Virus record (IMG/VR): IMGVR_UViG_3300033141_003139
Coordinates: 1 to 59,908 of that record
Strand: one strand, 5' to 3'
Origin: a virus
DNA: 59,908 nt
Shown here: one piece after another, positions 8,957-18,619 of the stretch
Numbering within the stretch: the stretch's first letter is position 1
How the letters are laid out: every line of letters starts with the position of its first letter
Position numbers and translations under genes: made by a program
The notes under the pieces: generated by a model
Seen by the model: only the letters and a program-made list of their open reading frames with translations
Databases searched by the model: none
What the model was told of the DNA's origin: nothing

Positions 8957-9150
8957 TGATTGATCATTGGAAAAAAGTAATAGAAGATGCAAAGGGACCA
9001 GGCAATACATCCAGCCAATGCCTGGTTGACGTTGGTCGTAAGTTGGGCTTTATTACGGAGGGAGCTTCACAGGTAGAGGCTCCCCCCGTGACGGCGGAAA
9101 AAAGCACTAGTAAAAGAGCCAAACGAAAAAAAGGCTCGACCACAGCGTAA
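8953..9150 (+). CDS. Small protein with Lys/Arg-rich tail, between decoration and capsid genes
   Basis: 65 residues, start overlapping the previous stop (ATGATGA). The N-terminal half is amphipathic; the C-terminal half is Lys/Arg/Ser/Thr-rich (KSTSKRAKRKKG). No family recognised. Its stop codon lies in the 5' arm of a hairpin (9141-9160). Confidence 0.55.
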   Translation: MMIDHWKKVIEDAKGPGNTSSQCLVDVGRKLGFITEGASQVEAPPVTAEKSTSKRAKRKKGSTTA

Positions 9151-9160
9151 TCTCGCTGTG
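9141..9160 (+). other. Hairpin before the major capsid gene
   Basis: CACAGCG and CGCTGTG form a perfect 7-bp stem with a 6-base loop. No T-run follows, so a terminator is unlikely. Such structures upstream of capsid genes can act as processing or stability elements (inference). Confidence 0.45.
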
Positions 9161-9225
9161 TCCCGTATTGACGGAGTATTTAATGTGGCCCCTATTAAAC
9201 TAACAGGTTAGAAAGGAATGGGGCG

Positions 9226-10365
9226 ATGCTAGGTTATGACTTAGGAATTTTCGATGCAGGTGTAAGGTCTACTTTTTGCAAGGAATTCATTGCCAGGGCC
9301 AGGAAAACGGTCTGGCAGGAAATCTGTACTGTAGTGCCTTCGGACAAGAAGACGGAAACGTATAAGATGTTGTCCAGCGTACCAGCGTTGGAACGTCTTA
9401 TGGATGAGGTTACTCTGCATAGTTTCAGCGAGTATGAATATGCATTGACTAATCTCACCTTCAAGACAGGGTTCGAGATTGAGAGGGACGTACTGGAATT
9501 CGACCAGACTGGTCAAACGCACACGTTCCCTGCTCAGCTTGGGTCCCGTTCAGCAAGTCACCCTGATAAGTACATTGCTGCATTGTTGAAGCATGGTGCA
9601 ACTAGTACGATTACTGAGGCTATTCGCAAGGACGGTATCGAGTCTACCAGCGGTTATGATGGTACCACTTTCTTTTCTACCAGTCATGCCCTGGCAGACG
9701 AGTCGCAACCCTCCAGTGGTAACTTGTTGACTGGAACCCTGAGCGCTGATGACTTGACTGCTCTTGGTTCTGTTGATGGAACTCATGGCGGAACTAAACT
9801 TGAGGAATGTTGCGCCCAGTTCACCAACGACTTGAACAATGCTATCGTGGCGATGGCTAATTTCAAGGACTCCCGTGGAGAGCCTTGGCATGAAAGCATC
9901 GAGCCTGAAAGTCTTGTGCTCATCTGTGGGCCTGAAATGGTTATGGTAGCCAGGGCGGTTATCGAAGGCATTACCAATGTATTCGGTGGCGGCGGAACCA
10001 ATCCGATGGTGAAATCGGTTGGTCGTATCATCGTAATGAACAGGGACATCGGCAACCGCACCGGTGATAACCCCAGGTATGGAACATTCTACCTGTGCAA
10101 GGTTGACACACCCGTGCGTCCGTTCCTGCTGCAATCGTTTACGCCGAAGACGATCGACCCGTCTGAATTCCCTGAAGTAGACCCGAACATTCTGACAGCA
10201 TTGGCGGGAACTACGATCGAAAGCAATCTGCCACGTGTCAATGGCCCAATGGACTCCCAGTTCATCTTGACCGAGAAGATTATCTGGGCTGTCCGGCGTA
10301 AGTATGCCATGGGCTATGGTATCTGGCAGAATTGTGTCAAGAGCGTAGGGCTGCCTCTGTCGTAG
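9226..10365 (+). CDS. Major capsid protein, Mu gpT-like
   Basis: 379 residues. The N-terminal region has the layout of the gpT family: a helix FCKEFIARARKTVWQEICTVVPS, then a segment around MLSSVPALERLMDEV, and the conserved style of FKTGFEIERDVLEFD. A central part with GYDGTTFFSTSHAL follows, and a C-terminal region typical of HK97-fold capsids of this family. It is preceded by protease/scaffold and decoration genes and followed by a DUF1320-like connector, which is Mu order. Start chosen at ATG 9226, about nine bases after AAGGA. It forms the capsid shell. Confidence 0.83.
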   Translation: MLGYDLGIFDAGVRSTFCKEFIARARKTVWQEICTVVPSDKKTETYKMLSSVPALERLMDEVTLHSFSEYEYALTNLTFKTGFEIERDVLEFDQTGQTHTFPAQLGSRSASHPDKYIAALLKHGATSTITEAIRKDGIESTSGYDGTTFFSTSHALADESQPSSGNLLTGTLSADDLTALGSVDGTHGGTKLEECCAQFTNDLNNAIVAMANFKDSRGEPWHESIEPESLVLICGPEMVMVARAVIEGITNVFGGGGTNPMVKSVGRIIVMNRDIGNRTGDNPRYGTFYLCKVDTPVRPFLLQSFTPKTIDPSEFPEVDPNILTALAGTTIESNLPRVNGPMDSQFILTEKIIWAVRRKYAMGYGIWQNCVKSVGLPLS

Positions 10366-10377
10366 GGAGATACTTGA

Positions 10378-10851
10378 ATGTCGGCCTATCTGACCGTACG
10401 TGAACTTGACTTGATGTACGACAGAGAGATGATCTCCAGGCTGAGTTCAGAAGATGACAGGGGTGAGCGTGACATAGCAGTAATACAAGCTGCGATTACG
10501 AAGGCATCATCTATCGTTCGTGATACCTTGCGTGCCGTTTACAGCGATGCCACGTTGGCTGCTTCTGAGACTATCAAGGAAATAACCGGCAGACTTGCCA
10601 TGAAAGCATTATGGGGGAGGCGACTCGATCGTGGTCGTCTCCCTGATATTTTGCTTGAGCAAATCAAGGAAGCCATGACGTTCTTAGAGCTTCTCAAGAC
10701 TTCCAGGATGCACCTTGATGGTAATTATCCTACACCCTGGATTGGACCTGACTCGTTGAGTGAACCGAAAAACGTGTTTGCAGGGAGCGGGGCGTTTGAT
10801 GGCATGCCTGATATTGACCATGAATACAATAATGAAATAGGGGATAACTGA
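10378..10851 (+). CDS. Head-tail connector, gp36/DUF1320-like
   Basis: 157 residues, mainly helical. The start MSAYLTVRELDLMYDREMISRLS matches the DUF1320 pattern, where YLT.~EL....~ is followed by helices with a basic stretch (AMKALWGRRLDRGRLPD). A GGGAG binding site precedes the ATG. Directly downstream of the major capsid gene, it probably forms a ring at the portal exit in the head-completion step. Confidence 0.7.
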   Translation: MSAYLTVRELDLMYDREMISRLSSEDDRGERDIAVIQAAITKASSIVRDTLRAVYSDATLAASETIKEITGRLAMKALWGRRLDRGRLPDILLEQIKEAMTFLELLKTSRMHLDGNYPTPWIGPDSLSEPKNVFAGSGAFDGMPDIDHEYNNEIGDN

Positions 10852-11375
10852 TGGCACTCGCATATTTTCCTGGGTGCTTCAAGGTTACTTTTAACAGTAA
10901 AGATTTAGGAGCTACCCAGAATGGTGTAGAGATACATGAGACAGTTTTATGGTCTCCTATCAACGTAGACCACGAGGGTGGGACGGAGATAAACGCAATC
11001 TACGCTGGTAAGCGAGTAACCCTTTCTGTTATCATGATGCAGTATGATAAAGAAACCATTGAAGCTCTCTTCGTAGAGGGTGATGATGGAAATACTACCA
11101 GGGGGAAAATAGGGCCCATTGGACAGTTGGCTGTTGATGGTGATAACTCCCTGGCTAAGACTTTAGTACTCAACGAAATAATTGCAAGTACTCGTGCTAA
11201 CAAGGAGAAGGGTGTTCAAATAACTGCAAATAGGGCCGTTTTAGAGGGAGACACTGCCTTGTTACTTTCAACAACTGCTCCTTCCAGGCTGACGCTTACC
11301 TTTAAACTGCTACCGGATGATACACAGGATAATGAACGGGTTTACTATAAAGAAGAGGAAAATCCTGCTGAATAA
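10851..11375 (+). CDS. Major tail tube protein (putative)
   Basis: 174 residues, TGATG overlap with the connector gene. All-beta, with the pattern VTFNSKDLGATQNGVEI...HEGGTEINAIYAGKRVTLSVIMMQYD that is usual in tail tube proteins of siphophages and Mu-like phages. It is directly followed by a frameshifted chaperone pair, the classical tube-chaperone order. It would polymerise into the inner tail tube. Confidence 0.7.
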   Translation: MALAYFPGCFKVTFNSKDLGATQNGVEIHETVLWSPINVDHEGGTEINAIYAGKRVTLSVIMMQYDKETIEALFVEGDDGNTTRGKIGPIGQLAVDGDNSLAKTLVLNEIIASTRANKEKGVQITANRAVLEGDTALLLSTTAPSRLTLTFKLLPDDTQDNERVYYKEEENPAE

Positions 11376-11385
11376 GGGAGAAATC

Positions 11386-11838
11386 ATGCCTGGTGAAGAT
11401 ACATTTGAAGTTGACCTTTCGACTGCTCCTGCCCCTGTAAAATTCAAACTTGTCCTGGAAGATGGAAGCTCACTTGAGTATGACCCAACCGTACTCCTGA
11501 TGAAATTCTACAGGTACATTCGCATACCAGAAATAGATCCTTCCCTCGATGATACCCAGGTAACAGCACTGGTTGAGAAGCACTTGAAAGAATTGGACCC
11601 AGGGGTCTTCCATCGTGCCATCAACTCCCTGTTCCCAGAACAAGTGGAAATGTCATTGGGTGTTTGCCAGGCAGTGTACAAAAAGATACTGGAAGCCGCT
11701 ACCGAAGATGACAGGCGATTAAAAAAAAATCGCTTCCTAGAGCAGAACTTTGCAGGTTCTACGGATGGAAACCAGAAGACCTTGAAAACATCGATCCAAT
11801 CACCCTCCGAGAGTTCTACAGATGTATCTCCATCCTGA
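11386..11838 (+). CDS. Tail assembly chaperone, zero-frame product (gpG-like)
   Basis: 150 residues. The ATG at 11386 follows AAGGGAG; upstream in-frame codons lie inside the tube gene and lack a site. The first 110 residues look like a tail assembly chaperone: a beta start (FKLVLEDGSSLEYDPTVLLMKFYRYIRI) and a helical part. After a run of nine A (11721-11729) the zero frame adds a low-complexity Ser/Thr/Gln tail and stops at 11838. The longer -1 product is listed separately. It assists tail tube and tape measure assembly and is not in the virion (family knowledge). Confidence 0.76.
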   Translation: MPGEDTFEVDLSTAPAPVKFKLVLEDGSSLEYDPTVLLMKFYRYIRIPEIDPSLDDTQVTALVEKHLKELDPGVFHRAINSLFPEQVEMSLGVCQAVYKKILEAATEDDRRLKKNRFLEQNFAGSTDGNQKTLKTSIQSPSESSTDVSPS

Positions 11839-12005
11839 AAGCACGGGAGCAGCTGGACCTGGCTATAGTCATGATGGCTGCAAAAGAAGGCCACCTGGAA
11901 CCCTTGATAAAAGGCACGGAATATCCTCACAAGGAACATTACCTATGGCAAGCCAGGCGTTTAAGACGGAAGAAATCAGATGAGTTTTACCAGTACGACG
12001 TTTGA
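11386..12005 (+). CDS. Tail assembly chaperone, -1 frameshift product (gpGT-like)
   Basis: The zero-frame codons TTA AAA AAA AAT at 11719-11730 form an A-AAA-AAA slippery site. A -1 shift there opens a frame that runs to TGA at 12003-12005 and gives about 206 residues. The shifted part reads like a true protein (LCRFYGWKPEDLENIDPITL..., then a helical segment with LDLAIVMMAAKEGHLEPLIKG), as expected for the T domain of gpGT. It overlaps the start of the next gene at 11980 by 26 bases. Position and order match the programmed frameshift of lambda and many other tailed phages. Confidence 0.82.
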
Positions 12006-13401
12006 TACGTTTTGGGAAAGATTAGGCAGGCTGGTCTATCTTGTCACGGCTCTGGACAAGATAGAGGAAACTACAACTAAACAAACAGGCGATATTTGTC
12101 AGGGTCTGCCTTACCTAGAAGATATAGCAAAGGACCCCTTTGAAGAAGATACCGATGAATGGGTTGAAGCTTATGGTAAAGCTCAAGCCGAAATTGAGAA
12201 CTTGACTAATGCCTTTCGTGCTGGGCGAAACTCCCTCGTGTCATTGAAACGTGCCGTTAAATCGTCGATTGATCGACTCATGTCTGATGCCGTTCAAGCA
12301 TGGGATTATCCTGATCCCAGTCCCGTCAACCAATGGTCTTACCTGACGAAAGAAATGCTTGCCGCCGATCCGAACGAATTGCTGGTAGCTAACGACGCCA
12401 AGGTCAACGTAGCAGGAGGTGGTGCTGCTTACGAAGGTAAAGGGCAGGATTCTGGAGCTAAGACTACACAGGACGGCTACATCATAGCGTCTACTATCAG
12501 GCCTCATTCAGATGGGACAAGTAAACTAACGGAACTTCCCATCGCTGAAACCATGAAGGTAACATGTACCAAGGATGTATTCGGTGGGGCGACAGCTGGT
12601 AGTGAACGCTTCACGATAAGAGGTACTCCCAAGCTGCCGTCGGTTTACCATGGCGGAACAAGAGGTTCTGGAGCAGGGCCCAGTTTTACAGTAATCCATG
12701 GAGCAGGAACCAATGAGATTACTAACGGGGATTGCGAAAACTGGACTAGCAGCGCTTTGGATGGTTGGACAGCTGTTGATGGTGCCTTCGGAACGGAAAT
12801 AACACAATATTCAACGACTTCCTTTTTGTCGACTAACGTCGTCAAGATGACGGCTGCATCGGCTGCGGACACGTTATCTATCAAGCAGGATCTTACTAAC
12901 CTTACTGCGAATACTGTTTATGGCGTGGGGTTATGGACATACTGGAACATTTCCTCTGATGATGGCACCAACACGCTGGAGATAACGTTACATGATGGCG
13001 ATGACAACGAGGTAGGCACTACCGACCTGGCAGTAGCAGATGGTAATAAGCTCACGCTTACTACTGCTGCCGAAGCTACCTGGACTTTCCATGGTTTCAT
13101 GTTTGCAACACCAGATACGATAACAGGCACACCCTACCTGAAGATCGAAGCAAAAATGAATGCTACCAGCGACCTGATACTGATAGATAATATCGCCATG
13201 GGTAAGGCTACCGAACATAACCACGTGCAGTTTGCTGCATTTCGTGGGAACGTCGATTTCGTGCTTGATGATGAAGTCACAGTAGTTGTTACCAATAACA
13301 ATACCAGCATCATGCAAACGCAAATTGGAAGATTGTATGACGTGCAATTACCTTCAGGTACACCCGTAACGGTTCCAAACTCCTTGAGCGAGATTCCATA
13401 G
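11980..13401 (+). CDS. Tail/virion protein with a carbohydrate-binding-like jelly-roll domain
   Basis: 473 residues. Residues 1-110 are helical with Glu-rich segments. A middle beta region follows, and residues about 240-410 show the style of a CBM-like jelly roll: NGDCENWTSSALDGWTAVDG, later WTFHGFMFATPDTITG and LILIDNIAMGKA. No catalytic site is visible. It lies between the tail chaperone and a tail-terminator-like gene, so it is probably a virion protein that can hold sugars. Known jelly-roll modules on phage virions help weak adhesion to glycans or mucus (family knowledge; role here inferred). Confidence 0.62.
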   Translation: MSFTSTTFDTFWERLGRLVYLVTALDKIEETTTKQTGDICQGLPYLEDIAKDPFEEDTDEWVEAYGKAQAEIENLTNAFRAGRNSLVSLKRAVKSSIDRLMSDAVQAWDYPDPSPVNQWSYLTKEMLAADPNELLVANDAKVNVAGGGAAYEGKGQDSGAKTTQDGYIIASTIRPHSDGTSKLTELPIAETMKVTCTKDVFGGATAGSERFTIRGTPKLPSVYHGGTRGSGAGPSFTVIHGAGTNEITNGDCENWTSSALDGWTAVDGAFGTEITQYSTTSFLSTNVVKMTAASAADTLSIKQDLTNLTANTVYGVGLWTYWNISSDDGTNTLEITLHDGDDNEVGTTDLAVADGNKLTLTTAAEATWTFHGFMFATPDTITGTPYLKIEAKMNATSDLILIDNIAMGKATEHNHVQFAAFRGNVDFVLDDEVTVVVTNNNTSIMQTQIGRLYDVQLPSGTPVTVPNSLSEIP

Positions 13402-13853
13402 TGCGTTACTCATTGTTAAAACAAGCAGTCAAAGAACTACGTGAAAGCACGTACGTAACATTGTCTCGTGATATGTGTTATGCTGTACCTTCACCCGTGA
13501 CCATGCCTGAGATGCCGGAATTTGCAGTACAGGTATGGGACAACGGTACGCGCTGGACTGACATCGCAGGCGGTTCGATCAGTGAACAAATCTCGCTGGG
13601 AATAGCAGTATACTCCAGGCAACCGATGGATCGCACCGGTCACAGGGCTCTTACTGAAGACTTGCTTGACAAGTACAGGGGTGTACTGAGAACACTATAC
13701 TTGTCTACACTGGATGACGCCTTGACGGTTCCCTTAGTTCCAGTCACCGAAAGTTCCGTTGATCGCATGGAAGCCAGCGAGATAACACATTTACGTAAAA
13801 CCATGATCTTCGCTGGTCAAATTTGGATGGATACTGATAGTATAACCTGGTAG
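13401..13853 (+). CDS. Tail terminator / tail completion-like protein
   Basis: 150 residues starting with GTG overlapping the previous stop (TAGTG). Alternating helix and beta with a size and layout like tail terminators: N-terminal helix RYSLLKQAVKELRE, central strands around ISLGIAVYSR, a helix LTEDLLDKYRGVLRTL, and a final strand LRKTMIFAGQIWMDT. Family assignment is by style and position only. Confidence 0.5.
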   Translation: MRYSLLKQAVKELRESTYVTLSRDMCYAVPSPVTMPEMPEFAVQVWDNGTRWTDIAGGSISEQISLGIAVYSRQPMDRTGHRALTEDLLDKYRGVLRTLYLSTLDDALTVPLVPVTESSVDRMEASEITHLRKTMIFAGQIWMDTDSITW

Positions 13854-13861
13854 ATTCAACG

Positions 13862-14791
13862 ATGCCCAATGGCGATTATACGTATCATATAGGCAGGGGC
13901 TTCGAGGAAATGCGACCTGGCGTATTGTCTGAGGTTGCTGGCATTCCTGGACGAGCCTTGCGCGGAACAGTAGGAGGAGTAGGAACAGGAGTTGTAACAG
14001 GGGCTGTTACTGGCGTATTATTTGGTGGCCCAGCGGGAATGGCTGTTGGGGCTGTTACTGGAGGAGCAGCATTACTGGTAAAGGCTTTCAAAGGCCTTAC
14101 TGAAACAACTCGCAGGTTGACCAGTACCGTCCTGAGATTCTCAAGGACTTTCGAGGATATAAATCCTGTTTTTGCCAGGGTCGCTGCTGACTTGGAACGA
14201 AATGCCGGTCGCATGCGGCGGAGAATAGCCCGCACGCTGGAGCCAACGTTACTGGCACAATCCCGTCTCGCAAAAGAGACTGCGAAGAGTTATGAACGTT
14301 TGGCCACGTTGTACAACAAACTACGAGCTAGAATAGAAGTGCCTGTCCTGGATGCTTTCACTGGTCTGGTCAAACGCATAAACAGGTTGTTCGGTGTTGA
14401 TCAACCGAACGTCAGGAATATAAATTATCTATTCGAGGCAATGCGTAGTATCCAGGGAGCAGTTGCTCGCCGTCATCAACAGCTTGTTGAAACTAATGCT
14501 CCTGGACTAGTAACACCTCGTCCACCGGAAGAAGCTGCCATCCAGGATATTGTTGTACGACGCCGGAGGAACGTTGAACCTAGTTTACCAGTCATGCCGG
14601 CAGAGGTAATACAGAGAAAAGCTACCAGGCGCTTTGAGGGAGGTGCTCCAGGTGGAGTAAACGTTCATGCAGAATTTTACCTGGATGACAGCGAGTTGCA
14701 ACGTAAGATGAGCCAACTGGCAAGGAAAGTCGAAAAAGAGATATGGCTTAATCGTTTTGCCAGCTTGAATGGGAATCTTGTAAGGCCGTAA
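13862..14791 (+). CDS. Short tape-measure-like protein
   Basis: 309 residues. Residues about 35-75 form a long Gly/Ala/Val segment (GGVGTGVVTGAVTGVLFGG...) that looks membrane-active. Helical, Arg-rich segments follow up to residue 200 (LERNAGRMRRRIARTLEP), then a Pro-rich linker. Tape measure proteins have such helical and hydrophobic parts, and this gene sits where one is expected, after chaperone and terminator. If correct, the tail is short, because tape length sets tail length. An alternative is a minor tail protein. Confidence 0.5.
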   Translation: MPNGDYTYHIGRGFEEMRPGVLSEVAGIPGRALRGTVGGVGTGVVTGAVTGVLFGGPAGMAVGAVTGGAALLVKAFKGLTETTRRLTSTVLRFSRTFEDINPVFARVAADLERNAGRMRRRIARTLEPTLLAQSRLAKETAKSYERLATLYNKLRARIEVPVLDAFTGLVKRINRLFGVDQPNVRNINYLFEAMRSIQGAVARRHQQLVETNAPGLVTPRPPEEAAIQDIVVRRRRNVEPSLPVMPAEVIQRKATRRFEGGAPGGVNVHAEFYLDDSELQRKMSQLARKVEKEIWLNRFASLNGNLVRP

Positions 14792-14810
14792 ACAGCGGAG
14801 ATATTTCCAG

Positions 14811-16454
14811 GTGGCTGTAACCGAGACCAAGCTGACGTATAATGACGTTACCCTCAATCGTGTCAGGGTTACGATTGATTGGATGCCTGTACGCAAGGGT
14901 GGCAGGGATACGCCTTATGATAGCAATGAACGTTGGGACGAGAGTGTCTTGCGGTTTCGTATTATGGCGGATGGCTATCTGATCGCATCATCACAGGAGA
15001 CGTTTCAGGCGTCACTAAGATCTCTTGCCCAACATGGGGGATCAGGCCTGGAAGTACTTCAGACTGTCTCAGGTGAAGACCAGAAACTTTTCCCCAGTGT
15101 AAACGACGGGGATATTTCCAGCACTGACCTTACCGGTGGCCCTTACGTGGAGACATGTGAAGTTTCCCAGTTCTTTAACGAAAAGGTAGCTCGGATAAGA
15201 TGGGCGTGTACTACTGATCGCATCAGGGGTTCTAATGCTCTTGCCCAGAATGAACCGTTACGTCATATTTATACCGTCAATCATACCGTTGATTTGAATG
15301 GGCGAGTAGTAAGAACTATCAATGGGACAATTGAATTTCAACATAACGTAGCAGTCGATGCTGACGCCACGTTCCGGCCAAACTTAGATGCTTATAAAGT
15401 ATGCCCAAGGCTTCAGAATTTTGAACGTACATACAGCACGCAATTGGGACCATACGGTCGTATCCTCAATTACACGATAACTGATACACAAGTAAGGTTC
15501 CATTGGCCTGGCTACGTTACGGATGGCAACATTCACTATAGGATTATATTTGTTGGGGACCCATCTAATGCTGTGAAACTGCGTCGTGAACTCAGTGGCG
15601 CAGTAACTGCTCCATTCGGAGTAGGGATAACTGAGCATTATAATGCTATCATAGCCGTAATCGAGTCCAAGTTCGGGACTGCTTTCTCCAGCCCGTCTAA
15701 TTCCAAGATACTCTGGAAGCATTTTTCACTAGATGAAGTAGTCGAGACCAATACATTGAGTTTTCGTATAGCCTGCGAGGAGACGCTTGCAGACAGGCCG
15801 TCTACCAAGGAATACCAGGACATACTGTTGTCACGTGGCCTTGGTAACACACCCGATCCAGGTTGGTCTTTCAGGCTGGGAGCACTAGGAGCTACCAACG
15901 TTTCTGGGCGATGTGGTGATGGTAAATCTTATGGTGGTTCTTCTGCTGGCGACAGGCAAGGTGTTTATGATACAGAAGAGGTCAAGTGGGGTTATGGAGG
16001 AGCAGACAGCAAGATAGGAGAAGTAGCCGATAATTCCAATTCTGATGACCAGAACAAGGAAGACGACTACATTACTTACGTTAATGAATTCAGTTACATG
16101 ATCAAGACTGGTTATCGACGAATGGTTACTCTTGGAGTTACCGATGATGTAATGTTGCGTTTACATGATCCAGTCATCTACCTGACAATGGATGGTTATG
16201 CTGAGCGTATTAACAACATGCCTGAACCTCCAGTAATACCAGACGGCTCACGTATCATAGAAAGCAAGCTGGAACCCAAGCTGGGTGAAATCGGTGCTCT
16301 TGGCGGACAACAGGTTTACCAGTTATCATGGAATATTATCGCTACTGATCCTTCATGGAAAGTAGATGATGCCGTCATTGCTGGTACCAAGACTGGATTT
16401 CCTGCCGATGAACAACACCTGGTGCCCATGGACAATATCAAGGATGCCTTCTGA
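14811..16454 (+). CDS. Baseplate/minor tail protein
   Basis: 547 residues with a GTG start preceded by GCGGAG ten bases upstream. Predominantly beta with repeated strand-turn units and no catalytic motif I can name. A Gly/Asp-rich insertion lies near residues 360-420 (SGRCGDGKSYGGSSAG). The gene overlaps the next start by one base and belongs to the late tail operon. Probably a distal tail or baseplate component. Confidence 0.58.
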   Translation: MAVTETKLTYNDVTLNRVRVTIDWMPVRKGGRDTPYDSNERWDESVLRFRIMADGYLIASSQETFQASLRSLAQHGGSGLEVLQTVSGEDQKLFPSVNDGDISSTDLTGGPYVETCEVSQFFNEKVARIRWACTTDRIRGSNALAQNEPLRHIYTVNHTVDLNGRVVRTINGTIEFQHNVAVDADATFRPNLDAYKVCPRLQNFERTYSTQLGPYGRILNYTITDTQVRFHWPGYVTDGNIHYRIIFVGDPSNAVKLRRELSGAVTAPFGVGITEHYNAIIAVIESKFGTAFSSPSNSKILWKHFSLDEVVETNTLSFRIACEETLADRPSTKEYQDILLSRGLGNTPDPGWSFRLGALGATNVSGRCGDGKSYGGSSAGDRQGVYDTEEVKWGYGGADSKIGEVADNSNSDDQNKEDDYITYVNEFSYMIKTGYRRMVTLGVTDDVMLRLHDPVIYLTMDGYAERINNMPEPPVIPDGSRIIESKLEPKLGEIGALGGQQVYQLSWNIIATDPSWKVDDAVIAGTKTGFPADEQHLVPMDNIKDAF

Positions 16455-18619
16455 TGAGTATTAGCGTTACCTATGGATACCCTGGTAACCCCTATCCCGT
16501 GTTGCTGGAATATGGTACTCGTATTTACCTGTCTGAAGGGGCATTCCCTGCGGTTATAACATGTCACGTTGATGGAGACACACTTGATAAGTTGCTTGCC
16601 TGCATGTCAGATGGAGCAGGTCATTATGGCACGTTCAAGGTCGAGGGTAACCCCGATAGTTTCACTTGGGATAACGTCTACTTGTGTGATTACACCCTCG
16701 TAGATGGTGCTACTGGAGCCATAGAAACGGGAGGCAAGATATATAAGCTCACGTTGATGGATGAACGTTCCGCTTGGATGGTTGAACACCTGGATTCAGA
16801 TTGGGTTGTCAACTTCATCAGTCCAAACAGGATTTCAGATGGGCCTGAAGGAGTTCTCTACAATGCAATTGGCAGTACACTCGGTGAGCTTATAGATGGT
16901 TTACGGACTGCTTTCCCAAGCTTCAACATCCCAGACACTGCTATTACACAACTGGCTCCAGTAAACCTATGCATGGTTGGAATGAACGTGCTCGAAGCCT
17001 GGCAGCTTATACTCGATTTATCATTTGGAACTGCTGGTGAAGGTCAAACCATATTATGGAACCCAAAGACTGGTTCCGCTGAAATTACTGCCAGGTATTT
17101 GACAGCAATAGATACTGATGACTTTCTTGAAGGTGAAGCTGGTGAACGATACCTGCGTGATTATTTACAGGACATGTCACAGACAACTTACCTGGAAGAC
17201 GTTAGAATACCAGCGACCGTAAGAACGCTAGTACCCGTAGTCGAGCCTTACATGATTGTTAAGGCAAGCGAAGACGCACAGGAATCGGTACACGGAGTAG
17301 TAGCTGATCCTGGTGGTCCACTTGCTACTGATGACAGGCGGTGGATATATTTCGACAATTCAGTTACCATCGTTGATAACACAGGCGCAGGCACAGCCAG
17401 GGTTTTTTGTACTGATGCTGTTGCTTATTACTATACTGATTTCGCCTCTTCGCCTGGCGTTTATCTCAAGTCCTGTCCTGCTGATATTGATGAGATAGAA
17501 GATGTTTGCAGTTATCGTGCCAACCAGTACGTTTACCAACTTGCTCATCCCAGCTTGATGGCTAAGCTGGCAGGTATTCATGACCTGGATCTTAATGCAA
17601 ACAGACGGGCCATCCTGTGGGAAATTGATGACGAAGGAGCAACCACTACTTATGCGACTAAGCCGTCGCTAATTATACCTGGATTCGCAAAAATCCCGCA
17701 ACGAACTTTACTTTCAGGAGATAATTTCTTTTCAGCTGAATATGATAAGGTTAGCCAGCGTATAGGTATGATCCGACGTACCGCTCTTGATAACGTGTAC
17801 TCAGCTGTAATCACTAGTGTTGGAGGAACTCCATCGAACTATACCTATAGGGTCAAAATGATTGCGGCTCCCTATGATGATACACATTTCCCAGATAGGC
17901 TCTTAAGTCCTATAAATAGCCTTGCTGACTGGGATATAACTGCTACTGTTACTCCTGCTTCCGTCGGCGATCCATGTCTGGTAGTTGTGCATGACATAAA
18001 CGACATCGACTTGATACAACTGACTGAAAAAATAGCCACCACAACTGGTGATTCCCCAATAAAATGGGCAATAGCTACAGCTGATTGGGTAAACGTCGAA
18101 CCAGGAACCGAGCATAATGCCTGTTACGTTCCGTGCAATCCTTGTGATGACAGGAAAGGCACTAATCCTGATACAGGTACTAATTTCAATGTATATCTAC
18201 CACGTACAGGTGACCAAGACCCCAACGTAAGAGGACCTTCGCCAGGCCCTGCTGATGTTATAGGCTACATTATCAACGGCGAGGGAGACCGCATTTGCGT
18301 GACTGATTATCTTGATGATAAGATAGGCACTATTAAGATGTGGAATGTTGGTGATGATGATGGTCCTACTGGAATACCTCGGGGCTGGGAGGAGCTGACT
18401 TATCTCAGAGGCAGATTCCCCGCAGGGCACTTCCAGGGAGATGACGATTTCGGTACAAAAGGAGGGACGGGTGGGGACAAGAGTCACTCCCATTCTATTA
18501 TTACTGTTCTCCCTACCGCAATACAAGCGGCTCAGGAATATGAAGATGAAATAGGTACTGACACTCAGAAGCATTTACCTCCCTTCTATACGCTCTTCTT
18601 CATTATCAGGGTAAATTAG
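16454..18619 (+). CDS. Baseplate/tail protein with collar-like C-terminal receptor domain
   Basis: 721 residues, TGATG overlap. The first 350 residues resemble a baseplate hub or distal tail protein (beta-rich, LTLMDERSAWMVEHL). The C-terminal 110 residues carry the phage tail-collar signature: GWEELTYLRGRFPAGHFQGD, then FGTKGGTGGDKSHSHS, and the ending LPPFYTLFFIIRVN. In T4 gp12-like proteins this region is the receptor-binding tip with metal-binding HxH (here HSHS). It closes the late operon; a strong terminator follows at 18764. Confidence 0.68.
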   Translation: MSISVTYGYPGNPYPVLLEYGTRIYLSEGAFPAVITCHVDGDTLDKLLACMSDGAGHYGTFKVEGNPDSFTWDNVYLCDYTLVDGATGAIETGGKIYKLTLMDERSAWMVEHLDSDWVVNFISPNRISDGPEGVLYNAIGSTLGELIDGLRTAFPSFNIPDTAITQLAPVNLCMVGMNVLEAWQLILDLSFGTAGEGQTILWNPKTGSAEITARYLTAIDTDDFLEGEAGERYLRDYLQDMSQTTYLEDVRIPATVRTLVPVVEPYMIVKASEDAQESVHGVVADPGGPLATDDRRWIYFDNSVTIVDNTGAGTARVFCTDAVAYYYTDFASSPGVYLKSCPADIDEIEDVCSYRANQYVYQLAHPSLMAKLAGIHDLDLNANRRAILWEIDDEGATTTYATKPSLIIPGFAKIPQRTLLSGDNFFSAEYDKVSQRIGMIRRTALDNVYSAVITSVGGTPSNYTYRVKMIAAPYDDTHFPDRLLSPINSLADWDITATVTPASVGDPCLVVVHDINDIDLIQLTEKIATTTGDSPIKWAIATADWVNVEPGTEHNACYVPCNPCDDRKGTNPDTGTNFNVYLPRTGDQDPNVRGPSPGPADVIGYIINGEGDRICVTDYLDDKIGTIKMWNVGDDDGPTGIPRGWEELTYLRGRFPAGHFQGDDDFGTKGGTGGDKSHSHSIITVLPTAIQAAQEYEDEIGTDTQKHLPPFYTLFFIIRVN

